From Labilibacter sediminis (lineage in GTDB: Bacteria > Bacteroidota > Bacteroidia > Bacteroidales > Marinilabiliaceae), in assembly GCF_005877885.1 (NCBI RefSeq), contig NZ_VCHY01000017.1:1-64000 (forward strand): a DNA stretch of 64,000 nucleotides. The letters run 5' to 3'. The position numbers and the translations under genes were made by a program. A model generated the notes under the pieces. It did no database searches and had not been told where the DNA came from. It saw only the letters and a list, made by a program, of their open reading frames with translations. Every line of letters starts with the position of its first letter. The stretch's first letter is position 1. This document shows positions 55,119 to 64,000 of the stretch, in pieces.

Positions 55119-56408
55119 ATGAAGGTATTAATGTTTGGGTGGGAATTTCCACCACATATATCAGGGGGGCTGGGAACAGCATGTTATGGACTAACTAAAG
55201 GGCTTTCCTGTATTAAGGATCTTGACATATTGTTTGTTGTTCCTAAAACACATGGAGACGAAGAGGAGAATAAAATGAAACTGATTGGCGCAAGTGATGT
55301 TTCGGTATTAAAACGTGAATTGGATGTAAAGGCATTCAAAAAAACGATTGAATATCTTGAAGTAAAATCAAAACTGATGCCATACGTTGATCCTGAAGAT
55401 TTTAAACATCAGACAGGTTATACAGTGGAAGAGGCCGGTGCTTTTTTAAAAACAGATGATCAGGGAAAGATCCCGTTTTCGGGCAAATATGGAAATAACC
55501 TTTTAACTGAGATTGCCAATTATTCTGTTGTTGCAAAAGTCATTTCAGAAGATCACAACTTTGATATTATTCATGCTCACGACTGGCTTACATACCCGGC
55601 CGGCATTGCTGCGAAACAAGCTTCTGGTAAACCACTGGTGATTCATGTTCATGCAACGGATTTTGACAGAAGTGGAGGAAAAGTAAATCCTGTGGTGTAT
55701 GATATAGAGAAAAAAGGTATGGAAGCTGCCGACAGCATTATAACTGTGAGCAACCTCACCCGCAAAATCGTCATCGAAAAATATGGCATCAGTCCTGAAA
55801 AAGTATCCACTATATACAATGCGGTAGAACCTCTTGTGGATGAAGGTAAAATGCTAAAAAAAGGATTTGATGAAAAAATTGTCACTTTTCTAGGCCGAAT
55901 TACCATGCAAAAGGGTCCTGAATATTTTATTGAAGCCGCTAACAAAGTCCTGAACAAAATGGACAATGTACGCTTTGTAATGGCTGGCAGTGGCGATATG
56001 ATGAAAAAAATGATTCATCAGGTTGCTGAACTGGGCATAAGCGATAAATTTCATTTTACGGGTTTCTTAAAAGGAGATGATGTGTTTGACATGTTAAAGA
56101 TGAGCGATGTCTATATCATGCCTTCTGTTTCTGAACCTTTTGGTATTTCCCCCCTGGAAGCGATGCAGGCAAACGTTCCGGTAATTATATCCCATCAATC
56201 CGGTGTAGCCGAAATGCTAAAGCATGCCATAAAAACAGATTACTGGGATGTAGATGCTATGGCCGATGCTATTCATTCTCTTATTAACTACCCTGTGATG
56301 TCGAAGATGTTTAAAACTCGTGGAAAATCGGAAGTAACGAGCATTAAATGGGAGTCGTCCGCTCGCAAAGTATACAACCTTTATAAAGAAACTCTTATAG
56401 CCAATTAA
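55119..56408 (+). CDS. GT4-family glycosyltransferase, glycogen-synthase-like
   Basis: The 429-residue GT-B protein begins MKVLMFGWEFPPHISGGLGT, the ADP-glucose-binding start of bacterial glycogen synthase-like GT4 enzymes. It has HDWLTYPAGIAAKQ, the donor-site FLGRITMQKGPEYFIEA, and the EX7E motif SEPFGISPLEAMQ near residue 340. It likely builds alpha-1,4-glucan (glycogen) or a related polymer. It is 20 bases upstream of a GH57 gene, a pairing common in Bacteroidia for glycogen metabolism. Confidence 0.9.
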   Translation: MKVLMFGWEFPPHISGGLGTACYGLTKGLSCIKDLDILFVVPKTHGDEEENKMKLIGASDVSVLKRELDVKAFKKTIEYLEVKSKLMPYVDPEDFKHQTGYTVEEAGAFLKTDDQGKIPFSGKYGNNLLTEIANYSVVAKVISEDHNFDIIHAHDWLTYPAGIAAKQASGKPLVIHVHATDFDRSGGKVNPVVYDIEKKGMEAADSIITVSNLTRKIVIEKYGISPEKVSTIYNAVEPLVDEGKMLKKGFDEKIVTFLGRITMQKGPEYFIEAANKVLNKMDNVRFVMAGSGDMMKKMIHQVAELGISDKFHFTGFLKGDDVFDMLKMSDVYIMPSVSEPFGISPLEAMQANVPVIISHQSGVAEMLKHAIKTDYWDVDAMADAIHSLINYPVMSKMFKTRGKSEVTSIKWESSARKVYNLYKETLIAN

Positions 56409-56428
56409 CAATTTAAAAATCAATACCT

Positions 56429-57682
56429 ATGAAAACCATTTGTCTGTACTTTCAAATTCATCAGCCTTTCCGTTTAAAGCCTTATCGTTTTTTTGACATG
56501 GGACACGATGACTACTACTACGACGATTATAACAACGAAACAATTGTTAGAAGAATAGCAGACAATTGCTATTTACCCTCCAACAAAATCTTACTGGAAC
56601 TCATTAAGAAGCACAAAGGGAATTTTAAGATTTCTTTCTCTATTTCGGGAACAGCAATCGATCAATTTCAACTTTATGCCCCGGATGTAATTGAAAGCTT
56701 TCAGAAATTGGCAGAAACGAATTGTGTAGAGTTTCTGGGAGAAACTTATGCTCACTCTCTGGTTGGCTTAAAAGATGAGAATGAATTTAAAAAGCAGGTA
56801 ATCAAGCATTCTGATAAAATTGAACAACTCTTTGGTAAGCGACCACAAGTTTTCAGAAATACAGAGTTAATCTATTCAAACCAAATTGGACACATGGTAG
56901 ATGATATGGGCTTTAAGGCTGTATTGACCGAAGGAGCTCAAAATATATTGGGATGGAAGAGTCCAAATTATTTATATCACCACCCGGTTCATTCAAATTT
57001 AAAAGTGTTATTAAAAAATTATAAACTGAGTGATGATATTGCTTTCAGGTTTTCAAATATTAACTGGAGCCAGTGGCCTTTAACAGCCAAAAAATATGTT
57101 TCCTGGTTGAATGAAATAAATAAGGAGGAAGAAATCATCAACCTTTTTATGGATTATGAAACTTTCGGAGAGCACCAAAAAAAAGAAATCGGTATTTTCA
57201 GTTTCCTACAATCCCTGCCTGACGAAGTATTTAAACAGACCAGTTTTAGCTTTAAAACACCATTTGAAACCTCTCTACATCATAAACCGATAGCTCCTAT
57301 AAATATTGAAACACCTATTTCCTGGGCTGATGAAAACAGGGATTTAAGTGCATGGCTTGGTAACGAGTTACAGCATGAAGCTTTCAATAAATTATATGCC
57401 TTAAAAGAGAAGATACAGTTATGTAATGACAACAAATTATTACTTAACTGGCAATACTTACAAACAAGTGATCATTTCTACTATATGTGCACAAAACACT
57501 GTTCCGATGGAGATGTACATGCCTATTTCAACCCATATGAGAATCCATATGCTGCTTTTATGAATTACATGAATGTATTAAATGATTTTTCCATTCGACT
57601 GAATAAAGCCATTGAAAATAACAAGTCTCAAACCTCTAAACATGAAAAAACTGTTAAACAGCTATCGTGCGAACTTGTATAG
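56429..57682 (+). CDS. GH57 alpha-amylase/4-alpha-glucanotransferase-type enzyme
   Basis: The 417-residue protein has the GH57 start LYFQIHQPFRLKPYRFFD, the nucleophile Glu146 in FRNTELIYSN, and the acid/base Asp242 in LFMDYETFGEHQ. The (beta/alpha)7 barrel is complete, followed by a helical end containing SWADENRDLSAWLGNELQ. The family acts on alpha-glucans as amylase, debranching or transferase enzyme. With the GT4 gene upstream and a strong terminator downstream it forms a short glycogen operon. Confidence 0.92.
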   Translation: MKTICLYFQIHQPFRLKPYRFFDMGHDDYYYDDYNNETIVRRIADNCYLPSNKILLELIKKHKGNFKISFSISGTAIDQFQLYAPDVIESFQKLAETNCVEFLGETYAHSLVGLKDENEFKKQVIKHSDKIEQLFGKRPQVFRNTELIYSNQIGHMVDDMGFKAVLTEGAQNILGWKSPNYLYHHPVHSNLKVLLKNYKLSDDIAFRFSNINWSQWPLTAKKYVSWLNEINKEEEIINLFMDYETFGEHQKKEIGIFSFLQSLPDEVFKQTSFSFKTPFETSLHHKPIAPINIETPISWADENRDLSAWLGNELQHEAFNKLYALKEKIQLCNDNKLLLNWQYLQTSDHFYYMCTKHCSDGDVHAYFNPYENPYAAFMNYMNVLNDFSIRLNKAIENNKSQTSKHEKTVKQLSCELV

Positions 57683-57751
57683 GATATTAGTACGCTTACC
57701 ACAAATAGTTTAACTAACTATTTGCAAATTAAACATCTTCTCTTTTAAATT

Positions 57752-57791
57752 AAGGATTGAACTATCATGCATAGCTTCAATCCTTTTTTTT
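57752..57791 (+). terminator. Rho-independent terminator of the glycogen operon
   Basis: AAGGATTGAA (57752-57761) pairs perfectly with TTCAATCCTT (57776-57785) across a 14-nt loop and is followed by a run of T. It lies 70 bases after the GH57 stop. Confidence 0.85.
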
Positions 57792-57941
57792 ATAGTAATC
57801 ATTGCTGGTAAGAGTCTATATTTCCGTTACAAACACAAGAGTAAAAACATCGTCTGTTATTTACGTAAAATCCAGATTTGCCATTTATTTAATGTTACGT
57901 ATCTTCAAGCACCTTAATTAACTAACTTAAACAAAATCCTT

Positions 57942-58547
57942 ATGATCATTTATGGATGGAAATCTTCACACATTCGCACAACAAAACAACCTCATTTAAC
58001 ATGTCCTGACTGCCAGGAAAAAGGCGGCATCATCAGTAGTATTTATGGCAGATATGTTCATATTTTCTGGATTCCTTTGATTCCTTTAGGTAAAACAGGC
58101 GGAACGCAATGTAATGCTTGTGGCAAAACCTTTAAAGCCAAAGAAATGCCCGAAGATATTAAAAGAGAATACAAGGAATTTAAAAGCAACACAGCTATGC
58201 CGGTCTGGCATTTATCAGGTATGGTGATTATTGCTTTAATTGTTGGTTTTGCCATGATCTCTGAAAAACTTGAGGCCCAGGATGAGCTGGAATACATTAA
58301 CAACCCACTGGCTGGTGATGTTTATGAGTATGAAGCCGGAACAAATGAGTTCTCGACACTTAAAGTTATCGAGGTTAACGAAGACAGTGTTTTCTTTGTG
58401 AATAATAACTATGCCTTTTCAACGAAAAGCGGGATTGAAAAAATTGATGTAGACTCATGCTACGACAAAGACATTTATGTAATGTCGAAATTGGAACTCA
58501 AAGGCATGTTTGATGATGGTACCATTTTCGACATCAACAGGAAATAA
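57942..58547 (+). CDS. Zinc-ribbon membrane protein of unknown function
   Basis: The 201-residue protein starts with a zinc-ribbon (CPDCQEKGG, then CNACGKTF, residues 26-68), with a short hydrophobic loop IYGRYVHIFWIPLIPLGK between the Cys pairs. One membrane helix follows (~93-110), then a soluble domain of beta strands (115-201) with AGDVYEYEAG and SVFFVNNNYAF. This plan (zinc ribbon, one helix, small extra-membrane domain) is seen in uncharacterised Bacteroidota proteins. No catalytic motif is visible. Confidence 0.75.
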   Translation: MIIYGWKSSHIRTTKQPHLTCPDCQEKGGIISSIYGRYVHIFWIPLIPLGKTGGTQCNACGKTFKAKEMPEDIKREYKEFKSNTAMPVWHLSGMVIIALIVGFAMISEKLEAQDELEYINNPLAGDVYEYEAGTNEFSTLKVIEVNEDSVFFVNNNYAFSTKSGIEKIDVDSCYDKDIYVMSKLELKGMFDDGTIFDINRK

Positions 58548-58573
58548 ATTGTTTGTTATACAGCATTAGTATT

Positions 58574-58629
58574 GAATCCCTTCAGGATTCTTAATCCTTA
58601 TCACTTACACCCTGGATTCCATCCGGGGT
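58574..58629. repeat. REP-like palindrome pair
   Basis: GAATCC (58574-58579) pairs with GGATTC (58585-58590), and ACCCTGGAT (58609-58617) pairs with ATCCGGGGT (58621-58629). The second palindrome matches the hairpin at 46781-46801. Confidence 0.6.
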
Positions 58630-58831
58630 TATTTATTTAAACTACTTTGTAGTTTTAATAGACCGCTAAGCCGGAATATCATTTTACCTTTTCTGTTTTT
58701 AGTGTTCTTCTTTTTAAGAGCAAATAATTACGCTCTCCTTTCTTAAGTCATTATAGTCCATACAAATGGCCAATGCATCAAACATTTTGCAGGCACAATG
58801 GTTATTAGAACAGCTATAAGACTTAAAAATA

Positions 58832-60406
58832 ATGACCAGTAAAAACAAATCTTCTGATATAAGCACACCGGATTTTGTGCAGGAATTTAAGCATAAATTA
58901 AATGAACCTCTGCATCAAAATACAAAGCAAAAAGAGCGTCATACCAAAAGAGGGAAACTACTTGTACACGACCGTATTAACATGTTGGTTGATGCACAAA
59001 CTCCTTTTATTGAGCTCTCTGCCCTGGCTGCTTACAATCAATATAAAAACAGTTTCCCTTCTGCCGGAATCATCACAGGCATTGGGGTTATTCAGGGGCG
59101 TGAAAGCATGATTATTGCTAATGATGCCACTACCAAAGGAGGTACATATGTAAAGGAAACCATAAAAAAACATCTTAGAGCCCAGGAAATTGCAGAGCAG
59201 AATAATTTGGCCTGTGTGTATCTGGTAGATTCAGGAGGAATCTTTTTGCCTGAGCAGGCCAATGTATTTCCTGACAAAGATGATTTTGGGCGTATCTTTT
59301 ACAATCAGGCACGCTTATCGGCCAAAGGAATACCGCAAATAAGTATTGTCATGGGATCGTGTACTGCAGGTGGCGCTTACATACCGGCTATGAGCGACGA
59401 AACCATTATCGTTAAAAATCAGGGTACCATATTTTTAGGCGGCCCCCCATTGGTAAAAGCTGCTACCGGAGAAGAAGTTACAGCAGAGGAACTGGGAGGC
59501 GGAAAACTCCACACTTCCGAATCCGGAGTTGCCGATCATTTGGCGGATGATGATCATCACGCCATTGAAATCTGCCGAACCATCTTTAAAAGTTTACCCG
59601 TCCCCAAAAAAGAAACGCATGTAAAAGAAGAGGCTCGCCCCACCTTATATGCTCCTCATGATATTTATAAAGAAATTCCGGTGGCAGGCAGCCATCAAAA
59701 AGATGTTCGCGGGCTTATTAAGCACCTGACCGACCAGGGAGAATTTAACGAGTTTAAGCCCGATTACGGAGCTACTTTGGTTACAGGTTTTGCCTGCATC
59801 AACGGTTTTACCGTAGGTATATTGGCCAACAACGGCATCCTGTTTTCTGAATCAGCGCAAAAGGGGGCGCATTTTATTCAGCTGTGTAACAACCGTAAGC
59901 TACCTATGGTATTTTTACAAAACATTACGGGTTTTATGGTGGGTAAAGAATACGAAAAAAAAGGTATTGCCAAGGATGGTGCCAAAATGGTGAATGCCTT
60001 AGCCAACACCAAGGTTCCTTTTTTTACCATAATGATTGGTGGCAGTTATGGTGCCGGTAATTATGCCATGGGCGGCAGAGCATTTGGTCCCCGCCTGTTG
60101 TTTACGTGGCCCAACTCAAGTATTTCGGTGATGGGACCGCAACAAGCAGCCGATGTATTAAGTACGGTTAAAAAAGATCAGGCCAAAGCCACAGGCAGCT
60201 CAATTTCTGATGAAGAATTACAAGCCATGCGTAAACAAACCATTGAGGAATTTGAAAAAGAGGCCTCCCCCTATTATGCCACCAGCCGAATATGGGACGA
60301 TGGCATTATTGATCCGGCCGATACCCGAACCATATTAAGTTTAGCCTTAAGCGTAGCACAAAATAAATCCAACGAATCGTCATCATACGGCATTTTTAGA
60401 ATGTAA
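58832..60406 (+). CDS. mccB: Methylcrotonyl-CoA carboxylase, carboxyltransferase subunit
   Basis: The 524-residue protein has the two crotonase-like halves of acyl-CoA carboxylase beta subunits, with [18 protein letters not shown] at the start, [16 protein letters not shown] (typical of methylcrotonyl-CoA carboxylase), GQ-type [15 protein letters not shown] and, in the second half, [20 protein letters not shown]. It moves carboxyl from biotin to 3-methylcrotonyl-CoA in leucine breakdown. It is followed after 2 bases by the hydratase gene and then the biotin subunit, so the three form an operon. Confidence 0.93.
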   Translation: MTSKNKSSDISTPDFVQEFKHKLNEPLHQNTKQKERHTKRGKLLVHDRINMLVDAQTPFIELSALAAYNQYKNSFPSAGIITGIGVIQGRESMIIANDATTKGGTYVKETIKKHLRAQEIAEQNNLACVYLVDSGGIFLPEQANVFPDKDDFGRIFYNQARLSAKGIPQISIVMGSCTAGGAYIPAMSDETIIVKNQGTIFLGGPPLVKAATGEEVTAEELGGGKLHTSESGVADHLADDDHHAIEICRTIFKSLPVPKKETHVKEEARPTLYAPHDIYKEIPVAGSHQKDVRGLIKHLTDQGEFNEFKPDYGATLVTGFACINGFTVGILANNGILFSESAQKGAHFIQLCNNRKLPMVFLQNITGFMVGKEYEKKGIAKDGAKMVNALANTKVPFFTIMIGGSYGAGNYAMGGRAFGPRLLFTWPNSSISVMGPQQAADVLSTVKKDQAKATGSSISDEELQAMRKQTIEEFEKEASPYYATSRIWDDGIIDPADTRTILSLALSVAQNKSNESSSYGIFRM

Positions 60407-60408
60407 CC

Positions 60409-61212
60409 ATGGAAACAGTAAGCTTTTATATTAGAGATCAAATTGCCTATTTAGGATTAAATCGTCCTGAAAAAAGAAATGCGCTCAACAAACAAATGAT
60501 TAAAGAACTTCTTTGTGTTCTGGATGAACAGAGAAGCAATCGTTCGTTTCGTTTGTTAATTCTTTATGGCGAAGGAAACCACTTTTGTTCAGGTGCCGAT
60601 TTAGAATGGATGAAACAAGGTTTATCGCAATCCAAAACCGAAAACATTAACGACGCTAAATTATTTAATGCCTTGTTCGAATCCTTACACAACTTCCCTA
60701 CTCCTGTTATTTGCGAGGTGCAAAAATCTGCTTTTGGAGGAGCTGTAGGATTAATGACATGCTGCGATTTTGTGGTTTGCGAATCCACCTCGGTATTTGG
60801 CTTTCCCGAAGTTAAACTGGGCATTGTACCGGCTACCATTGCCCCTTATATTTTAACAAAGATGGGCAATAGTAATGCCCGAAAAAGATTATTACTGCCC
60901 GAACCTTTTAACGCTCAGGAAGCCAAAGACGAAGGCCTTATCCATTATATCGCCAAAGGTATTCCCGTGCGGGAAAAAACCCTGGAAATTGCAGAAACAA
61001 TATTGCAGGCAGCACCCGATGCGCTCATCAAAACCAAGGCTCTGATACATCGACTGGAAGAAAAAGCCGACGATGAATCGACACTGCTGTTTTGTGCGCG
61101 GATGATTGCCAATGCGCGAACATCAACTGAAGGACAAGAAGGTGTTACAGCCTTTTTTGAAAAACGAAAACCATCTTGGAATAATGAAAAAAACATACCA
61201 TCAGCTAAATAG
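60409..61212 (+). CDS. liuC: Methylglutaconyl-CoA hydratase (enoyl-CoA hydratase family)
   Basis: The 267-residue protein is a crotonase-fold hydratase: LNRPEKRNALNKQM at the start, the oxyanion-hole region HFCSGADLEWMKQG, the catalytic-loop motif AFGGAVGLMTCCDFVV, and FGFPEVKLGIVPATIAPYI. It probably adds water to 3-methylglutaconyl-CoA, the step after carboxylation in leucine breakdown, as its position between MccB and MccA implies. Its end overlaps the start of the biotin-subunit gene by 29 bases. Confidence 0.9.
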   Translation: METVSFYIRDQIAYLGLNRPEKRNALNKQMIKELLCVLDEQRSNRSFRLLILYGEGNHFCSGADLEWMKQGLSQSKTENINDAKLFNALFESLHNFPTPVICEVQKSAFGGAVGLMTCCDFVVCESTSVFGFPEVKLGIVPATIAPYILTKMGNSNARKRLLLPEPFNAQEAKDEGLIHYIAKGIPVREKTLEIAETILQAAPDALIKTKALIHRLEEKADDESTLLFCARMIANARTSTEGQEGVTAFFEKRKPSWNNEKNIPSAK

Positions 61213-63163
61213 AATTCTTATTGCTAACCGTGGCGAAATTGCTGTGCGCATTATTAAAACCGCCAGGCAAATGGGTATTAAAACAATAGCCATTTACACT
61301 AAGGATGAAGAAGAATCATTGCATGTTGAAAAAGCTGATTTTAAAGCACTTTTAACGGGAGACAGCCTCGAAGAAACATACCTGAATGCCCAACATATTG
61401 TAGAATTAGCGCATAAATATAAAGCAGATGCTATTCATCCCGGATATGGCTTTTTATCGGAGAATGCCGATTTTGCCCGTTTATGTAGCAGCAACAACAT
61501 AACCTTTATTGGTCCCACGGCCGAACAAATAAGGCTAATGGGAAATAAGGAGGTAGCCAATGAAATTGCCCGTTCGTGCAAGGTACCTTTACTTAAAAAA
61601 ATAAATGGTGCCTTTAACGAAGTTGTTGAAAAAGCCTCTGAGTTAAAACTTCCGCTGATCATTAAGGCTGCTGCAGGTGGCGGTGGTAAAGGCATGCGCG
61701 TTATCAACTGCTTAAAAGATCTTCCTGCTGAACTTCAACGCGCAGCGGCTGAAGCTGAAAGGTATTTTGGCAATCCTTCTGTATACATTGAAGAATACAT
61801 TGAAAATCCACGACATATTGAAGTACAGGTATTGGCCGACGAGCACGGCAATACCGTTCATCTGTACGAGCGAGAATGCTCCATACAACGCAGGCATCAA
61901 AAGGTAATTGAAGAAGCTCCGGCGCCAAACCTACCGGAAAAAGTACGTCAAAACATTATAAATGATGCTTTAACCTTAACAAAAGAAATTGATTACACCA
62001 GTGCCGGAACAGTAGAGTTTTTGTTAACGCCCGATATGCAACATTATTTCCTGGAGATGAACACCCGCATACAGGTAGAGCATCCGGTTACCGAAGAAAT
62101 AACAAGTATCGACATTGTTAAAGAACAAATAATGATCGCATCAGGAATGCCCCTTTCCTTTACTCAGGAAGAGGTAAAGATATGCGGACATGCCATTGAA
62201 GCACGCATTTATGCCGAAGATCCGGAAGACAACTTTATGCCTTCGTTTGGTAAAATCATTGGCACGCATATTCCTTCGCACCCTCACATCAGAATCGATG
62301 GCGGAGCACAAGCTACCGAAAACCTAAATCCTAAGTTTGATCCGCTCCTAAAAAAAGTAATATCCCTGGCTAACAACAGGAATCTGGCCATTGCGCGATT
62401 AGAAAACTTTTTATTGAACTATGCTTTATTTGGGGTAGAATCCAACCGCGAACTTATTATTAGGGTTTTAAAGGATAAAGATTTTAAACGTGGCGAATAC
62501 TCCACATCATTCTTTAAAAACAAGCAAACGCATCTCTTAAGTAAAAATCCTGTTAAAACCGAAGAACTTGAAATTATTGCCGGTTCTTACACTATACTTA
62601 AAAACCATTTTACAAAGGAACATCATAACATTTGGAATCAAACAGGATATTGGCGACAATTACAACAGCACCAAATACATTTCGATGGTCAATCAATCCG
62701 TATTTTGATTAACCAACTTACTACAGATAGCATTACACTTCAAATAGATAACGAAAAACCTTTTAAAATTTCAGACATCCGCATTGAACAAAATGAGCTC
62801 TCTTTTATTATTAAGGGTAATCATTCCATTATTAATTACCTGGTGGGTAATAATATGGAGTTTTTTATTCAGCACAACGGTGCGAAACGGATGATTAGTG
62901 ATATACCCAAACGTACCAAACGCCGGGGTGATGAAGTAAATGAAAGCAAAATAAAGACTTTAAAAGCGCCTATGCCGGGTAAAATCATTGATATACTGGT
63001 TAAAGAAGGGCAAACCATAAAAAAAGGAAATCCTTTAATGGTACTCGAAGCCATGAAAACAGAAAATAGTATTCAGGCATGGAAAGATACCACTATAACC
63101 AAAATATCAGTAAACAAGGGCGACCAGGTACAACTCTATCAGTTGCTGATTGAAACAGACTAA
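61184..63163 (+). CDS. mccA: Methylcrotonyl-CoA carboxylase, biotin carboxylase/BCCP subunit
   Basis: The frame opens at 61106, but the ATG at 61184 (MKKTYHQLNRILIANRGE) matches the family start and is preferred. The 659-residue product has the biotin carboxylase domain with the ATP-grasp Gly-rich loop AAAGGGGKGMR, the EMNTRIQVEHPVTE catalytic block, and at the C-terminus a biotinyl domain with Lys625 in VLEAMKTEN. It carboxylates its own biotin using ATP and bicarbonate and passes the carboxyl to MccB. Propionyl-CoA carboxylase is a less likely reading because the hydratase lies in the same operon. Confidence 0.93.
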   Translation: MKKTYHQLNRILIANRGEIAVRIIKTARQMGIKTIAIYTKDEEESLHVEKADFKALLTGDSLEETYLNAQHIVELAHKYKADAIHPGYGFLSENADFARLCSSNNITFIGPTAEQIRLMGNKEVANEIARSCKVPLLKKINGAFNEVVEKASELKLPLIIKAAAGGGGKGMRVINCLKDLPAELQRAAAEAERYFGNPSVYIEEYIENPRHIEVQVLADEHGNTVHLYERECSIQRRHQKVIEEAPAPNLPEKVRQNIINDALTLTKEIDYTSAGTVEFLLTPDMQHYFLEMNTRIQVEHPVTEEITSIDIVKEQIMIASGMPLSFTQEEVKICGHAIEARIYAEDPEDNFMPSFGKIIGTHIPSHPHIRIDGGAQATENLNPKFDPLLKKVISLANNRNLAIARLENFLLNYALFGVESNRELIIRVLKDKDFKRGEYSTSFFKNKQTHLLSKNPVKTEELEIIAGSYTILKNHFTKEHHNIWNQTGYWRQLQQHQIHFDGQSIRILINQLTTDSITLQIDNEKPFKISDIRIEQNELSFIIKGNHSIINYLVGNNMEFFIQHNGAKRMISDIPKRTKRRGDEVNESKIKTLKAPMPGKIIDILVKEGQTIKKGNPLMVLEAMKTENSIQAWKDTTITKISVNKGDQVQLYQLLIETD

Positions 63164-63377
63164 TGAGATAAAGTGAATGTTTAACCCAATAAAATGAGTT
63201 TTGATGCAGATAAAATCTGTATTCGCTCAGATAAAATGAATATTAGAGATGGAAAAATCAATCTTTGAAAAAGAAAAATGGATTTTTAACAGGGGAAAAT
63301 GAATGTTTGGGATAGAAAAACGGATCCCGGCAACGGAAAAATGGAGTTTTGACCGGTAAAAATGATTTCCTAAACCA
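63164..63377. repeat. Degenerate tandem repeat with exact 21-bp period, array B
   Basis: Ten imperfect units fill the gap after mccA. The anchor A-rich block (ATAAAATG, GAAAAATG or similar) begins at 63168, 63189, 63210, 63231, 63252, 63273, 63294, 63315, 63336 and 63357: every step is exactly 21 bases. A unit reads roughly gaTAAAATGAATNTTTRANNN. Stop codons interrupt all frames, so it is not coding. A separate simple-sequence stretch rich in AACTA/AACAA follows at 63377-63460. Confidence 0.75.
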
Positions 63378-63472
63378 ATAACTAATAGCCAATAACCAAC
63401 AACTAAGAACTATGAACTATGAACTAACAACAAATAACCAACAGCTAAAAAATAAAAAAAACTAACATAAAT

Positions 63473-64000
63473 ATGAATCCTTATTACACTAACGAAAAAG
63501 AAGCTTTTAGACAAAAGGTAAGGCTGTTTGCCGAAAAAGAAATAAAACCTTTGGCGCAGGAACTGGATGCCAATGAAACATTTTCGGTTGAACTGAGTCA
63601 AAAAATGGGCCGCGAAGGTTTATACGGAATTGATATTCCCGAAGAATATGGTGGTCTGGGAATGGACACCATCTCCTATATTATAGCCGTGGAAGAAATT
63701 GCACGTGTAGACGGATCGCAGGCGGCTACCATGGCAGCACACAACTCTTTAGGTGTGGCTCCCATTTATAACTTTGGTACCGAAGAACAAAAGAAAAGTT
63801 TGCTGCCAGATTTGTTAAACGGTAATAAGCTTTGGGCCTTCGGCTTAACCGAAACCAATGCCGGATCGGATGCCAGAGGAGTAGATACCAAGGCCACAAA
63901 AATGCTTGATGGCTGGAGCATTAAAGGAAGGAAACGATACATCACCAACGGAAGCAACGAGCTGATGGATGGTATTACTGTTTTGGCCCAAACAGGCGAA
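63473..64000 (+). CDS. Acyl-CoA dehydrogenase, partial (window edge)
   Basis: The frame is open from the ATG at 63473 to the end of the window (176 codons) with no stop. It has the N-terminal helical domain (EKEAFRQKVRLFAEKEIKP), DIPEEYGGLGMDTISY, and the conserved FAD/substrate block GLTETNAGSDARGVDTKA of acyl-CoA dehydrogenases. With the MccA/MccB/LiuC genes beside it, it could be isovaleryl-CoA dehydrogenase or another acyl-CoA dehydrogenase of branched-chain amino-acid breakdown; the part that would settle this lies outside the window. Confidence 0.88.
   Translation, partial: MNPYYTNEKEAFRQKVRLFAEKEIKPLAQELDANETFSVELSQKMGREGLYGIDIPEEYGGLGMDTISYIIAVEEIARVDGSQAATMAAHNSLGVAPIYNFGTEEQKKSLLPDLLNGNKLWAFGLTETNAGSDARGVDTKATKMLDGWSIKGRKRYITNGSNELMDGITVLAQTGE

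Noticed and set aside
58832-63163. Propionyl-CoA carboxylase operon
   Set aside because: The [16 protein letters not shown] signature and the methylglutaconyl-CoA hydratase between the subunits fit methylcrotonyl-CoA carboxylase better.

Overview
The window reads as a chromosome segment of an AT-rich marine member of the Bacteroidota, probably class Bacteroidia (Marinilabiliales-like; this placement is an inference). The evidence is a SusC/SusD pair, a hybrid two-component regulator, a type IX secretion C-terminal tail on one esterase, nine secreted sulfatases, and many short signal-peptide or lipobox starts. No rRNA, tRNA or CRISPR array was seen.

Positions 281-35797 (minus strand) form one long polysaccharide utilization locus (PUL). 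Reading in the direction of transcription it runs SusC, SusD, GH3, GH9, sulfatase, five further sulfatases and a tandem pair among them, a small secreted protein, an alpha/beta esterase, sulfatase, GH3, sulfatase, GH10 xylanase and, beyond a mobile-element insertion, an SGNH esterase with a T9SS sorting tail. The divergent gene at 36218 encodes the hybrid regulator that probably senses a released oligosaccharide. The enzyme set (GH10, GH9, two GH3, two esterases, nine sulfatases, no polysaccharide lyase) points to a heavily sulfated, probably acylated, beta-1,4-linked xylose- and/or glucose-containing algal polysaccharide. The exact substrate is not known. No sulfatase-maturating enzyme is in the window.

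Mobile and repeat DNA interrupts the PUL. At 2280-5973 an IS1182-family element carries an amber codon near the start of its transposase and a group II intron inserted next to the hairpin of its right end. At 6244-6478 lies a 235-bp MITE-like element with terminal inverted repeats and a perfect 8-bp target duplication. Palindromic REP-like repeats occur at 14.5, 25.0, 46.8 and 58.6 kb.

Positions 40.5-54 kb hold a UPF1-like helicase, a hybrid histidine kinase preceded by a decayed GHKL-ATPase-like ORF, a flavin reductase, DUF2784 and Mut7-C proteins, an exported PCMT overlapping a spermidine-synthase-like membrane protein, and a large NACHT/STAND-type ATPase. Positions 54.6-57.7 kb hold a receiver-like protein, a GT4 glycosyltransferase and a GH57 enzyme (glycogen or alpha-glucan metabolism). 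Positions 58.8-64 kb hold a leucine/isovalerate catabolism cluster (MccB, methylglutaconyl-CoA hydratase, MccA, and an acyl-CoA dehydrogenase cut by the window edge).

The most unusual non-coding signals are two degenerate tandem arrays with a near-exact 21-bp period (40.27-40.50 kb and 63.16-63.38 kb), a 176-bp imperfect palindrome at 48.2 kb, the ISL3-like MITE, and the nested intron-in-IS structure.
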